Assembly (NCBI GenBank): GCA_003024175.1
Contig: MDYQ01000001.1
Location: 248,001-312,000, forward strand
From: Planoprotostelium fungivorum
Lineage: Eukaryota > Evosea > Variosea > Cavosteliida > Cavosteliaceae
DNA length: 64,000 nt
Reading direction: 5' to 3'
Below, piece by piece: positions 36,681 through 49,245 of this stretch. How positions within the stretch are numbered: the first letter of the stretch is position 1; each line of letters begins with the position of its first letter. Position numbers and translations under genes: made by a program. The notes under the pieces are model-generated. The model saw only the letters and a list, made by a program, of their open reading frames with translations, had not been told where the DNA came from and did not search any database.

Positions 36681-38355
36681 ATGAGTGCAGATATCGGACT
36701 GATCGGTGAGATACCGTCGAGTTATGAGAGAAACGGTTGACTGACGATCGATTCAGGACTCGCCGTTATGGGTGAGAATCTCGTCCTGAACATGGAGAGC
36801 AAGGGATTCACTGTGGCCGTGACCAACAGAACCACCTCGAAAGTCGACGATTTCATTAATGGACGTGCCAAGGGAAAGAAGATTAACGGACATCACACTG
36901 TGGAGGCTCTCTGCAAGGACTTGAAGAAGCCCAGAAAGGTCATGATCATGGTTCGTGCCGGTTCAGCTGTGGACCAGCAGATCGATCAGATCACCCCCTT
37001 TTTGGAGAAGGGTGACATCATCATCGATGGTGGAAACTCTCTCTATTTGGACACCACTGAGCGTCAGAAGAAGTTGGAGGCCAAGGGATTCTATTACCTC
37101 GGCACTGGTGTCTCTGGAGGAGAGGAAGGAGCTCTCAAGGGTCCTTCCATGATGCCAGGAGGCTCTCACCCCGTGAGGAATTTAATCACGAACATGATTG
37201 TCCATATCTGATGGAGGACGACAGGCTTGGGAACATCTGAAGCCCATCTTCCAGTCTATCGCCGCCAAGGTGGAGGACGGATCTCCATGCTGCGACTGGG
37301 TCGGAGAGCAGGGAGCTGGCCATTTCGTCAAGATGGTACACAACGGAATCGAGTACGGAGACATGCAGCTCATCTCTGAGGCCTACCACCTCTTGAAATC
37401 ACTTCTCGGCTTCGACAACGAGAAGATCGCCCAGACATTCGAGGAATGGAACAAGGGAGACCTCGACTCTTACCTCATCGAGATCACTCGCGACATCTTC
37501 AGAAAGAAGGACGACGAACAGAAGGACAAGTACGTCGTCGATCTCATCTTGGACTCTGCTGGACAAAAGGGAACCGGAAAGTGGACCGTCAATGCCGCCC
37601 TCGAGTTTGGCATGCCTCTTACCACCATTGGTGAGGCCGTCTTCGCCAGATGTCTCTCTGCTCAGAAGGACGAGAGGTGATTCATCTCATTTTCCATCAT
37701 CACATTCGGGATGCATATTGACGATGGACAGAGTCACCGCCTCTAAGATCCTCCCCGGACCCAAGCCTGGACTCCTCCACGGTCTGTCTGAGGAAGAGAA
37801 GCAAAAGCACGTCGACTCTATCCGTGACGCTGTCTTAGCCGCCAAGATCGTCTCTTACACCCAAGGATACGTCCTCATGAGAGCTGCTGCCAAGGAATAC
37901 GGATGGAAGCTCAACTATGGAGGTGTCGCTCTCATGTGGAGAGGAGGTGAGAATCATTCCATTGTTTCGTATTTTATTCCTCACCTCCATCAGGTTGCAT
38001 CATCCGTTCCAAGTTTTTGGGCAAGATCAAGGACGCCTTCGACAACAAGGCCGAGTTGGAGAACCTCTTATTCGACAAGTACTTCCAGGATCTCATCGGT
38101 AATGCACAGGAGGGATGGAGAAGAACCGTCATCTCCGCCACCACCAACGGTGTCCCTGCACCTGGTATCTCCTCTTCTCTCGCCTACTACGATGGTCTGA
38201 GAGCCGAGATTCTTCCGGCCAACCTCATCCAGGCACAGAGAGATTACTTTGGAGCCCACACGTACCAGAGACTCGACAAGCCAAAGGGAGAGGCCTTCCA
38301 CACCAACTGGACGGGACACGGAGGAACCACTTCCGCCAGCTCTTACAACGTTTAG
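36681..38355 (+). CDS. gnd: 6-phosphogluconate dehydrogenase, decarboxylating
   Basis: Oxidative pentose-phosphate enzyme (6-phosphogluconate + NADP+ to ribulose-5-phosphate + CO2 + NADPH), cytosolic. [20 protein letters not shown] is the dinucleotide-binding start, split by an intron. [22 protein letters not shown] and [15 protein letters not shown] follow. [20 protein letters not shown] is the family signature. [20 protein letters not shown] carries the catalytic Lys and HNGIE. The C-terminal half has [23 protein letters not shown]-equivalent regions and [10 protein letters not shown]. The C-terminal tail [18 protein letters not shown] is typical. The length of about 490 residues is full, with four or five short introns. 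The codon pattern looks like a highly expressed gene (many C-ending codons and AAG). Confidence 0.97.
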
Positions 38356-38492
38356 AGATAAAGAGGTCTGAGATCGTGGATGTTCATGATGTGATGTCGG
38401 CCCCGAGGGGTTTCTCTGAATGAGTTTCATTGAAATGAGAATCGGCGTCTGATGTGTTCACCCGACACGCGCCAATTCTCAGACGCATCATC

Positions 38493-39460
38493 ATGCTGAA
38501 GGTCAACACGGTTCTCTGTATATCGGCTATCACTCTGTGCTACGTTCTCTCCGTATCGGCGCAGGCAGCATCAAATGAGAGCATACCCGATGCATATTAT
38601 CCAAAGATGTTCACACGAACGGGAAATGTTCTCGGCGGTTTGAGCAGAAAGACATCATACAAGAAGGGAGACGATAGTCTCATCATTATGAACATCTACA
38701 CGGATCAAGACGCCCCGAATTGGAGACAAGTTGCTTTCATCCCCACCGTAGATAAATTCACTCTCTTAGAGGCCAACGGAAGTGAGTCTCTACCAAACAA
38801 AATGCATCCCCGTTGAAGATGATGCAGCTGGAACCGACATCACACTGAACTATGATACCTTCGATAACGTTTGGGTCTCTCTCAGTTTCGGTGGTCAGCA
38901 GTTTGAATCACCCAACCGATATTTCCGTAAACCCAGTGGTGTCGACTATAAACAGGGAACAGACATGAGCCAATACTTTGTGGGTGGGTCACCATCCCAA
39001 ATCACCTCACCATCCTCGTACATCACATGGCTGATTCACACAAGGTTCATTCTCCGCCATCATCCAATTGAACCGAGGAGTCATCGACAACATCTATTGG
39101 GACGACGGTTGCAAAGAGTGCTCTGACACAGCTTGCTTCGATGGACAGACTTGTGCCATCACGATGACAGATGCGAACAACTGTGTGAACGCCAACACGA
39201 CCAGCACTTGTAATATCAAGGTGAAGTCGATTGATACACGATGAGATGTGAGTCTGACGGATGGAAGGTTTACATCGTGTGGTCTGGAACCGATGCCGAC
39301 GGTTTCAACATGGGAAGTATATGTGAGGATGATGAGACGTGATCGACGACATCATGTTGACGTTCAAATAGCAAATTTGCCCAGTCACTTTGCCGCCTTC
39401 TCGCTGAAGAAGATATACCTGCAGACATCCGGTGTGGTGGGCACTAGAATCGTAGGTTAA
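38493..39460 (+). CDS. Secreted protein of unknown function
   Basis: MLKVNTVLCISAITLCYVLS then VSAQA is a signal peptide. The mature part is DAYYPKMFTRTGNVLGGLSR, SLIIMNIYTDQDAPNWRQVA, a middle exon with a beta-rich stretch (VWVSLSFGGQQFESPN), then SAIIQLNRGVIDNIYWDDG. A Cys-rich segment (CKECSDTACFDGQTCAIT) with six cysteines within about 45 residues follows, then VYIVWSGTDADG. No membrane span or known domain is recognised. It is probably an extracellular or cell-wall/stalk protein stabilised by disulphides. The splice before the last exon (about 39372) gives an end AAFSLKKIYLQTSGVVGTRI-like at TAA 39458-39460. Confidence 0.7.
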
Positions 39461-39617
39461 ATGAACAGAAGAGAAATAAATAGAAAGACAAATTCATTCA
39501 TCATCAGTGGAACTTTTTCACATGACGGTAACGGTGCACAGTGGATAATCGATACAAATGACATGTGTTTGTAGACGGATTCGAACACAAGATGTGACGC
39601 AGATCGAACAGGAGATC

Positions 39618-40249
39618 ATGACAGAGGAGCAGAAGAGAGTCCGCGTGGGTGTGGGAGTCTTTGTCACGAGAGCTTCGGATAACAAGGTCCGATTCCTCAT
39701 TGGAAAAAGGAAGGGATCGCATGGTGAGGGTGCATGGGCTCTACCTGGTGGACATCTCGAGTTTGGAGAAGATTTCGAGTCTTGTGCTAAACGTAAGAGG
39801 TGGTAAATGCACCATCGGATCTGATGCATGTAACAGGCGAAGTCTTTGAAGAGACAGGACTCACACTGCCAGCGCACGTCAGTTTTCTCACCGCTACGAA
39901 TGATCTGATGGAAGCAGAAGGTAAACATTACGTAACCATCTTCATGCATGGAGTAGTCGCCAGCGATGCCGAGGCGGTGGTGAGCCAGCTGTTCGTCATC
40001 TCTTCTGTAGATAATCTGATCTCGAATGGATGTCAAAGGATACACGATGATGATCGACAGGTAAAGGAACCGAATAAATGTGAAGGATGGTTGTGGGTCA
40101 CGTGGGAGGAGGTGAGACTCATCACGAGCGTGTATCTCTTTTCGTCTGATGCATACCTCTAGTTGTTTGGAGAACAACAGTACTATCAACCACTCTTTAG
40201 TCCTCTCTTAGATCTGCGTCGACAGCATCCCAGTATCTCATTGAAGTAA
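39618..40249 (+). CDS. Nudix hydrolase, NUDT15/MTH2-like
   Basis: MTEEQKRVRVGVGVFVTRAS, then FLIGKRKGSHGEGAWALPGG and HLEFGEDFESCAKR. After an intron comes EVFEETGLTLPAHVSFLTAT. Together these give a full Nudix box (G-x5-E-x7-R-E-x-x-E-E-x-G) for Mg2+-dependent pyrophosphate cleavage. GKRKGSHGEGAWALPGGHLE and HYVTIFMHGVV followed by KCEGWLWVTWEEL are like NUDT15/MTH2, so a (d)NTP-sanitising role is likely. An in-frame ATG at 39558 could add 20 residues; I chose 39618 because the domain begins soon after. The C-terminus is SPLLDLRRQHPSISLK, and TAA overlaps TAAATAAA. Confidence 0.87.
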
Positions 40250-41154
40250 ATAAATGTATATTTCAACTCGTCTCGGATCGCGATCGTGATGATGTCCAAC
40301 GTGGCAGTATGACTGTAACATGCAGCAGAAGAATTTCGTTGTCTATCACATGTGTACACAGATCATCGTTGAGTCGATTTGTGTGCTATCACAGATCACT
40401 AGTCAGAATTGGAGGACACAGCCATGATCAGATGGCTCCAGTGCTGTGTTGGAAGAAAAGGGGGATAAACAATAAAATACTTTATTTGATTTCTGTTCCC
40501 CACATCTGATTGTGATCAAAATCAGGAAGAGAAGAATGCAAAGGCTTACCTCTCACTGCATCCAAAGGACTAGCTCCAGCATAAAGAATGCCAGCCGTTT
40601 GGCTGTTCAATCACCGACAGCGTCCTCCTTCTCCACTTTCTCATGTATGGGGGGAGTGGCAGCATCTCCTGTTTTCTCGACCTCTGGATCAGGAAACGGT
40701 GGCAGCGCTAGCACATCCAACACGAGATCACCTCACTCCGAGCCGGGGAGGTATGAATCAGGTCCATTTGTGTGACTCAAGTTGTTGCAGTAGCACAAGA
40801 ACAGGCCTCAAGGGGATACCCATTCCAGGAGCCACGAATCTGCTCGGAATCGCTGCCGCACACCTGATAATGTGGATAATGGGTGAGCTCCTCCTCTCAT
40901 CCATATTTCTCTGTGTGGAATCCAGATTGTTTATTGACATCTCGATTTTAGACGATGGTACCTAACATGAATCTCTTCTAGATGATGGTGGCTGAGAACT
41001 TTGACTTGGTCGCATTGAATCAGACGGAATATAAATTGAGTATTTGCAGAAGAGTCACATTTTATCGTGAATTGTTCCTTTAGTGGATGACTTGTTGTGT
41101 GAGGCATGATGCCCCATCCTATCTTACACGCTGACAGTACCATATGTATCTGTC
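40250..41154. other. 905-base region without a firm gene
   Basis: On the minus strand some stretches look exon-like: PSRFVAPGMGIPLRPVLVLL (about 40895-40810), LALPPFPDPEVEKTGDAATP (about 40712-40650) and ILYAGASPLDAVR with a GTAAG donor (about 40597-40548). I could not join them in one frame with a start and stop. A small uncharacterised or decayed minus-strand gene is possible. Confidence 0.3.
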
Positions 41155-44100
41155 TCAATCTCTTTCACTCTGTTCTTCTGAGGTATAGGCACGTTCATCC
41201 TCCTTCCCACGATTCTCATCGACTTTCTCTCTGCTGCCACTTCTTTCGTGCTGTTCCCTTTCAGTCGTGATCGTCTCAGGTGATGATGTAAGGAAGGCTC
41301 TTCACCATGACTGTATGACCTCTCTCCAACGTTGCACTGGCTCGCCGAGCGTATCTGCCTCTAAACAGCCCAAGATCTCTTCATAGATGACGCCGCAAGA
41401 GTAGCTGTCGATCGTGAATCATGCATCATGAGGAGAAGGTGATGCTCACATGTCTCCTTCGATCGTCAGCTGTCTGCTCTTCTTCACCTCTGGCGCCTGT
41501 TCGATGTCACTAGATGTCAAGAGATGTTAGTCTAGAGCAGAACTTACAAGATACTTTTCCATGTACTGAGGCAGCTGATCGATCGATTGACAGCCATAAG
41601 CTGAGATCTTGACGTGCATAGATGATGTCATGTACACTTTCTGTGGACACATTCTTCCGTGTATCACTCTGTTCTCGTGCAGATAGCTCATTCCTGCCGC
41701 GATCTCCTTCATTCTACAACTACGCTTCAGCTTCTTGGATTCAATCTATATCATTCCCTCACATGTTCTGAGCTTGTTCACCATCGCTGATCATCCCCTT
41801 CCTCATCACCTAACAGTCTTTCAGTCTCATGATCATCTGTCGCGATCGCAAAAGGCGCTGACGTTCATGGAATGAAAGATCATCAACACACGTGATCAAG
41901 AGTGTTGCCATCCATATAGTCTGTCACTAGGCACGTCATTCCTTCCTCTCTGTACATGCCGAGATACAGTAAGATGTTAGGATGATGCATGTCCTGTCCT
42001 CTCATTAGCCATCGCTTCTCCAGGAGATGACGTCATCATCCTTCACCTTCAACATGTTGGCTTCGATGATCAGCGTCTTTGTTCTCTCTCTGTCTCCTGA
42101 CTTCTTCACTGCCACTGCTGTCGTTCCTGACTTCTTGCCGAGATAGACAGTGCTCTGTCTGCCTCTTCCTATCTCTCTCTCGATCTGTACGTCCTACTCC
42201 ATCGTCAGTCTTCACACTTGATCATCTTTATCGCTCACGGTGTTCGATTCTAGAGGGATATCGGATGGATTAGAATAGATCGACTTCCTTCTCTTCTTAA
42301 TGATCACGGCGATGATCACGATGACTGTCACCGTTCACGTCCCTTTCAGACGGCAATGATCGAAAACTCACCGAGAATCACAGGAACGATTCCAGCTATG
42401 GCGATGAGATACAGCTTGTCGAATCCTCCCTCTTCGCGGTTGACTGGCGATCCCACATCTTCGATCGTCGGATTGACTATCACAGGAGGGTTGTATCTTC
42501 CGATGGTAAAGTTGGTCAGGTGATTGCACAGACAAGTGACTGTGTCCACTCCCAGCTCTGTGTCACATCCATCTTGACTCCATCCTCTCATCTTCTCTTC
42601 CCAGTATACACATACCATATCTGTCCTCCTGTGAGTTTCTATCGTGTAACGTTTCTGATTTCACCTGCTGTGACATTGGTGTTAGAGGGTAAATACATCG
42701 TGATCTTGATGATTCTCTCGTCTCCACTTACGTTGGCGTACGTACCATTTACGTACAAACTGAGTCCGACCGTATCACCCAATCTAATCGATCTTCATTA
42801 TTCTGATATCACACCATGACGTCATCTCACATCGTCCAATTGATGTCCCTCGGGAACACAGTGAACGGAATTCGACTCAGTATCACTGTTGCTCTCGTGC
42901 TGTTGTTCCCTCTCGACAGACTCTCCATGACAGAAGAAGGAATGGAGAAGCTAGTGGTCGCAGTTCCATTCAGTCTTCCTTCAATTGACGCGTTTCCGTT
43001 CTGAATCGTTCTTCAGTATTCGTATCGATTTCGAGATCATCACACAAACGATCATGATGTCTTCCACGATGAGATCACCTTTTGTACGATAGCGGCATAG
43101 ATGGACAAGCCGTCTGCACTCGTCCTCTCATAGACATCGGATGATATCAGTGCTTCTTGTGCTGCGATCTCGATCGTCTCGAAAATCTTATCGACAGTCA
43201 TCCCGCTGTTCATAGATAGGGATGCATCTAAGGGGCTCGTGTAGTTGATTGTGGTCAAGTTGAAGATATCTCCCGTCTCAATCCATTGTAGAGAGAGGTA
43301 GAGGAGAGAAGTGGGGACGTGTATGGGCACCGGGATGGATGTGGAGTAATTACCACCGCTGACGTTGACACACGAGAGTGAGACGGTGGAGGAATTGATG
43401 CAGAGAGAAGAGTTGGTGCCTGCGTTTGTTCCTGCTCGAGTGAGTATCATCGCGATGGGATCGGATCAGATTCCATGTGAAAGATCACCATTCACGAAGA
43501 TGATGGTGGAAGATTGAGCTCGGGAGAACAGACGAACCGTGGTGCGTTGTTTAGTGGGTGGTGGATAACTGAGAAGGACCGGGATGCGAGCGCTACACGT
43601 GTATAATAGCAGAGTGAGATTGGATCCGACACCCTTTGGTACGGTGACTAACACGTAAGAGCTGTAGAGCGCGATCCTGATGGCTACACCTTCGAGGGTG
43701 GCTGATGCTGACATAACAGAGAAGTTTCCGCTCACACGAATGACTTCTCCGTTGGTAGATGTGAGAGAGATGTGAGTCACTGAGATCATGGATGACCTCC
43801 ATATGAGAGCCTGAGTGCTCCGATAATATTCGAAGAGTACACCGTCGTCACTGAGGATCATCGCAGAGGATTGGCCAAACATGGAAGTGTTTAGATTATT
43901 GCAAGGATTAGCTGCCCACACGCTTTTACCCGCATCATCGCGATAGACGAAATTGGCATCTAACTTCTTCTCAGGACGAGATGAATCAGGTGACTCACCA
44001 CTTCCTTGTATAACAAGTCCATATTGTCTCGATACGTTGAGGGAGAGGTAGGTTGTCCATCTCGGTGTTGTTGGATCTAGATAATGAACGATCTGTAGCT

Positions 44101-44298
44101 GTTTGTTACTTGGTATCTGCGAAACTTCAGCAACTGATCATCTTTCAGACTGACCCCGAATTTCCATTGGCCATTAGAAGACACCAAGGTAGTATCCTTG
44201 AGGTACCCGGAGCTGCTGTTCAGAACCGTATTTCCTACAAAGAGGGTTTGGGCATAGACCAGTGCGGTGAGAATAAGAGTGATGAGCACTGTCTTCAT
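41155..44298 (-). CDS. GPS-motif receptor with cytoplasmic pseudokinase
   Basis: The minus-strand start MKTVLITLILTALVYAQTLF is a signal peptide. A long beta-rich, N-glycosylatable ectodomain follows (SVWAANPCNNLNTSMFG; SVSLSCVNVSGGNYSTSIPV; MTVDKIFETIEIAAQEALIS). A GPS motif follows at about 42620-42490: MCVYWEEKMRGWSQDGC then VTCLCNHLTNFTIG, with the HL/T cleavage triplet. Then comes one membrane span (LYLIAIAGIVPVILVIVIIA, stop-transfer KKRRK). The cytoplasmic kinase-like domain starts VQIEREIGRGRQSTVYLG with VAVKK kept, and HPNILLYLGM. However HRD is HGR, the Mg-binding Asn is Lys (CPQKVYM) and DFG is AYG, followed by KYLAPEV and DIYSCGVIYEEIL. The C-lobe is short. So this is a predicted self-cleaving receptor with a catalytically dead kinase. 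The end at 41155 relies on a tentative last splice. Confidence 0.75.
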
Positions 44299-44610
44299 CC
44301 TTCTCGGATGGCTTTCGTCTGATCATTGGAAGACGACAAAGTTCCTCAGCATTGTTCTTCTGGTGTCAAAAGACCCGTGGTATGGAATATGCCTTTCCAA
44401 CTTCTCAATCAACAAGACGAATTTGCTGTCCCAGGATCCGATCGAATTCAGGATTGTACCAAAGTGTGCTCTACCATAGTAGGCCGTCATCTTGAAAAAT
44501 TTGATGTCACTGTGAGAACCTGTCTAACATGATCATAGCACTCGTACATTGATCCTTCCTTTCGTATGTCGATTTGTGTGATAAAATGTCTCAAGTCGAG
44601 AAAGAAAAGA

Positions 44611-44683
44611 TGGAGACAGGGGGTATCGATCCCCCTACCCCTCGCATGCAAAGCGAGTGCTCTACCATATGAGCTATGCCCCC
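44611..44683 (-). tRNA. tRNA-Ala (TGC), second copy
   Basis: Reverse complement gives a complete cloverleaf with anticodon TGC and no intron. It is identical to 1894-1966 except for A instead of G in the D stem, which here gives a fully Watson-Crick GCTC/GAGC. The remainder of 44299-44783 shows nothing else. Confidence 0.95.
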
Positions 44684-44783
44684 GAGTGAAAGTGGCGAAC
44701 GGTGCGTGGATATGTATGGAATGACCATGGTAATATATATCGATATGCAAGTGTTCCTCGGTCGGGAACTATCTCATCTCTCT

Positions 44784-47700
44784 TTAACGACCCACTTTCA
44801 ATTTATTGTACTGTGCTTCCAACTGTGCGTACTTGTCCTTCCACTCTTGCAACTGCCACCTTCAGTCTCCTCCCTTCTCCTCCTTCTCACCTCCTTCTTC
44901 AGGGCGTCCTTCTCTGCGTTGCTGATCCTGAGCATGTCTTTGAGGATACTCGTGTGGGAGTCCACTCCCTGCTCTTGCGTCGTCGTTTTCTTCGGTGCAG
45001 AGACCACAGAGTTGGGCATCACCGACACCGACGCACTGTACGGCCGATTGACCGTCGGAGCTACGTCGGAGTTACGTCGGGGTTACGTCGGAGACTCACA
45101 TGAAGTGGAACCACCGGAGTCACTGTGAACGAGAGATCTCGATCCATCGACCAATGGCGTGGATGATCGTGTCGGTGGGGGAGGCACGCTGGGAGATTGA
45201 ATGAAGCTCGAATTCGAGCCGACTGAACCACTGCTCTTGACCAGCACTGAATCCATCAGAGGAGATATCGCATTGGCGGCGGCGACTGCGGCCGCCTCTG
45301 CCGCTTTCTTCGCCTTCTTGACGGAGTACAAGATCTTGATTTCCCTCAGATTCTCCACGGATTCTCCACGAATGATATCTCACGTCGGCCGTGGTGGGTT
45401 TCGATTCGAGGGCTTCCGGGTAATAAGGCGCCAGCATCTCTCGCAGTGACTTCCTGTGATCTTGCGATGCGTAGGCGGAGATGAGAGAGTGGTTCAGTAG
45501 CTCCGCGGCAGATTTTCTACCGCTGGGTTCTTTCACGCAAGCCTCGTCCACGAAGGAATGCAGAGATGGAGACCATTTCCCAGTGGGATCGTCTAATTTT
45601 GGCGCGGGTCCGGATACGATGAGGCCGATGGCCTAGCGTACATCAGTACACGTTGTCGACGTCGACACTCACCCTCAGCATGTTCTCCGAGGCGAACGGA
45701 ATTTTCCCTGTGGCCAATTCGATGACTGTGATACCAGTGCTCCATATGTCTGCTTTGAAATCGTACGAGTTACCTTCTATGACTTCTGGACTCATGTATA
45801 GAGCTGTGGGACGATCAGTCGCGTGGATTGAAGGTGGAGGTCACGTGTTCCGATGGTGGTGGCGGCTTTGGCCATGGTGTTGGAGAGTTGGGTGGATACA
45901 CCGAAATCGGCTGAAAGGGTTCAGGATCTACAACGTTGTAGAAGGATGATTGGTTCACCTAATTTGGCTTCTCCGGCGGCATTGAGAAGGATATTGGCTA
46001 AAATTAGGTCAATATCTCCTCTCCTCATCTACATCGATGTAGATTCTCATCTCGTCATTTCGAAATAATATAAATATGTTGATGACCTATTTACGTAGGA
46101 TATCACGGTGGATGATATCTTATTCACCTGGCTTGAGATCACGGTGAATGATACCAGAATCATGCAGATACATGAGACCATTGAGAACAAAGACCAACAG
46201 AGCCGCCAGCTGCCGCTCCGTCATCAGTCGATTGTCCTTATTCAATTTTTTAAAGATATCCTGTCGTCTTCAGCGATTCCTTCATCTACAACGCGCACGA
46301 ACCTGCATGGAACCGCAACCACAAAACTCCATCAGAATCTGTCGAACGTCAGTGAGATTTCACGTTACGTATGGAGGTACGCACCCACAGACGTGACTCT
46401 CTCGTGAAACAACCAAGGTAAGAGACGATGTTGGTGTCCTTACATCTCTTCAAAACGGTGATCTCCTTCTCAATGTCCTCCGGTTTGTCTCCAGCGGGTA
46501 CCTGCTTGATGGCTAACACATAATTCGTCTCCTTCTGCAGAGCTCGATACACCGACCCGTACGCTCTGATTTTCGTTGAGTTTTCATCCGAATTTCTCGT
46601 ATCGCCCGCGGGCGTCGTAGTATGATATCGTGATGACGTGTCACCCTTGTCCTATGCATTCGGCCAGATCGAATGCGTCTCCAGAATTCATCTCCCATTG
46701 ATAATCTGTGGTCACGTGGACCACTCTTCTCATATGAGATGGTCCTGAGATCTCTAGATCTCCACCCATTCTTTCCGCTGGGAACGAGTCAATCTACGAC
46801 GTTGTAGATGGGACTCACATTTGCTTTTGTGTTTCCTCTCTTCCTTCTTCATCTTTCGGTCCGTCTTTTTTACCTCGGCTGGTGGTGTTGAGTTTTCATC
46901 GAATTTCTCACGAATTCTCACCCCTCATTCTCTTGGGTAGTCCGAATTCGTCCTGCATCCGTCAGTTTTCGTTCGATTTTCTTCGACTTTTCACCTTCGC
47001 TGCATCTGTGATATCATACAAGTTCTTTCCCTCGTCTGGATTGGCCGATCTCTCTAGTAAGAGTCTGATGATGTCTCGGCTCTGTGATATCGTAGCATAA
47101 TACAATGGTGTCTCGTCAAGGCTAAGAGGTGTGAATATCAACAAAAATCCGCGGAAAACTCCTCACTTGTTCGTGACGTTCAGTGGTACATTGTTCTCGA
47201 GGAGAAAGCGGGCAAATTGTGTGTGGCCTAGTAATGCGGCTGACCACATCAGTATGTGAAGTCTCGCAGAAAACTCACCGAAATGCAGTGGAGTATCCCC
47301 ACTGTTATTCCCCTTCTCCAAGAGAGCTGATCCTCCTGCAGTCTGTCAGTACCATACACTCATCTACAGCGATGTAGACTCACCCCTCTTGGCGAGAGTG
47401 CTCAATATCTGCGCGTCGATGTCGTTGGGCAGATAAGCGAGATAATGCATGAGAGTCCAATTGTTGTTGTCGACGTTAGATAAGAATGTAGACAGTGGTG
47501 GGTCGTTCGTGGAGGGTGCCCCCGGTGGTTTCAGTGTGGTCACCTTAGATAATCTGAAATTTCGCGTGCTATTCGCCGAATCGTCCGTCGTTGTTTTCAG
47601 TAGAGTGTCCATCACCTATCACATCCGTGTCAATTCTGACGTCAGACAAGCTTCAGCTCTCCACTTATCAACAGTGAAAATATTCGCCAGAGAAGGGGAT

Positions 47701-48838
47701 GTGATGACACGCGAACAGAAGGTGTGATTCGGCGAAAATATATTCGATATAAGATGAGAATCGTTCACCTCGAAGGTGGAGAGAGTGGCAGCGTGCATGA
47801 AGGCCGTTCGTCCGTCACCATCTCGAAGAGAAGCACCGTCGTTATTCGATTTACAGAACATGGAGACCGAGCTGGGCTTATTCGATCTGACCGACCGAAA
47901 AAGCGCGGGAAATTTGACGTCTTTGTACGGTTCAATTTTCGTTCGAATTTCTGTACGATCACCTCCCAGTAGCTCGTTGATCTCCGCCTTATTTGTTCTC
48001 TTACCCAAATCCAGTGCGGTCTCGCCCTTGTTGTTCAATGCGTATTTGTTGGCTCCATATTCTAATAGCATGCGTGCGATCTCAGTGCTACCGAAACCTG
48101 CGGCATAGTGGAGAGCTGTTTCTTTGTTTCTGACATAAATTGAGCGATGCAGATGATGGATTGTGATATGGACATCACGTGATGATGGATTAGAATGACT
48201 TACGAGTTTCTCATATCTGGCTTGGATCCATTTTCCAAGAGAAATTTGACGATGGCTTTGTTCCCTCGCATTGCGGCGATGTGAAGAGGATATTCGTGAT
48301 TCTTTTTCGTCGGCAGGTGAATGAAAGGTGCTCTCTCTAACATCTGCAAGAGGATCTATCTGCGGGTGAATACATTCGATAGACAAAATGCATCTGATGA
48401 CTTACGGCGACGAGAAACGGTTCCTCGGCTGGTGATAGATTCTGTCGAACGAGATAATGGAATCCATTCGAACCATCTTCTGTCTGTGCCGTGACGTCCA
48501 CAGGTGTTTCTCTTAAGATATAACCCAACATTTCGAGGGAGAAGCTCGATGAATTACAAGCACAATGAAAGGGTGTCCAACCTTTACAGAACATAAGAAT
48601 ATTTGTCTCATATTCCTCTTACCATTGTCGTCTGGTTCATTGATGTTTCCCTTCTTCTTCATCAGTTTCTTCACGAGATCCAGATTTCCATCGGTACATG
48701 CCCCATGCAATAGAGTCTGATATCTTGAGTCGACCGACTTATGGATACCATCACCTGTCCTCCGTCGTCCTTCATGGAGTTCTTCAAAGACTTATTCCTG
48801 ATCGAGCCAAATCGATCCGAAGGGTATGGACTTGCCAT
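44784..48838 (-). CDS. Ankyrin-CRIB-STE20 protein kinase
   Basis: Minus-strand exons start [21 protein letters not shown] long ankyrin array follows ([93 protein letters not shown]). A linker ([28 protein letters not shown]) leads to a CRIB motif [13 protein letters not shown] (about 46750-46710), which binds GTP-loaded Rac/Cdc42. The kinase domain then reads [71 protein letters not shown] and [17 protein letters not shown]. The kinase is intact and STE20-like, closer to MST/Hippo in the activation segment. A C-terminal coiled coil ([20 protein letters not shown]) ends at TAA 44784-44786. I read Ank and kinase as one gene because exons join in phase without a stop across 46900-46980. Confidence 0.78.
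45927..45942. repeat. Intronic perfect palindrome, TCTACAAC type
   Basis: Fourth perfect copy, in the intron just before the DFG exon of the STE20 kinase. Near copies are at 46793-46808 (one mismatch) and palindromic relatives at 46028-46043 and 47363-47378, all in introns of the same gene. Confidence 0.9.
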
Positions 48839-49245
48839 CACAACAACTAACGCCTATCCGTTGTTGCTCCGAGTGACAGCTGTGTCCCGTAACTTTTGTT
48901 CCTGTCAGCCTAATCTACAACCTACATGGATTGACAATATTTCACGGAGGCGTCTCTGCCTATGCACACAGTATCGCTGGAGCATAGAGGATACTCGTCC
49001 TCTCCTGTACATGAAAGATACTTCTACTCTCTCCATTGACATAGGAAGTCATCAGTGAAAAAGAGATGAGGTGATGAAAGGATTCAGAGCGCTTCTCTCG
49101 AGTAATAAAGTACGACAGCGTCTATCCCGAGGTTGTCACGATAAAGTGTCGGGGGTTCGCCTCATTCTTTGAATAAAACTGATATCACACCGACCACATG
49201 AACATCTTAAGAGACGATCGATTTCTTCAGTCTCATTGAATTTAT
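48839..49245. other. Intergenic, 407 bases
   Basis: Between the start of the Ank-CRIB kinase gene and the 3' end of the metacaspase gene, both on minus. No gene recognised. Confidence 0.4.

Noticed and set aside
40512-40965. Exon-like pieces recalling a mitochondrial carrier or sideroflexin (APGMGIP) or ankyrin (GASPLDAVR)
   Set aside because: The resemblance is a few residues only and the pieces could not be joined in phase, so no family is claimed.
46690-46960. Split into two genes, an ankyrin protein and a CRIB kinase
   Set aside because: Exons join in phase through three GT-AG introns without a stop and the candidate start codons in between lack support, so one gene was preferred; this remains testable.
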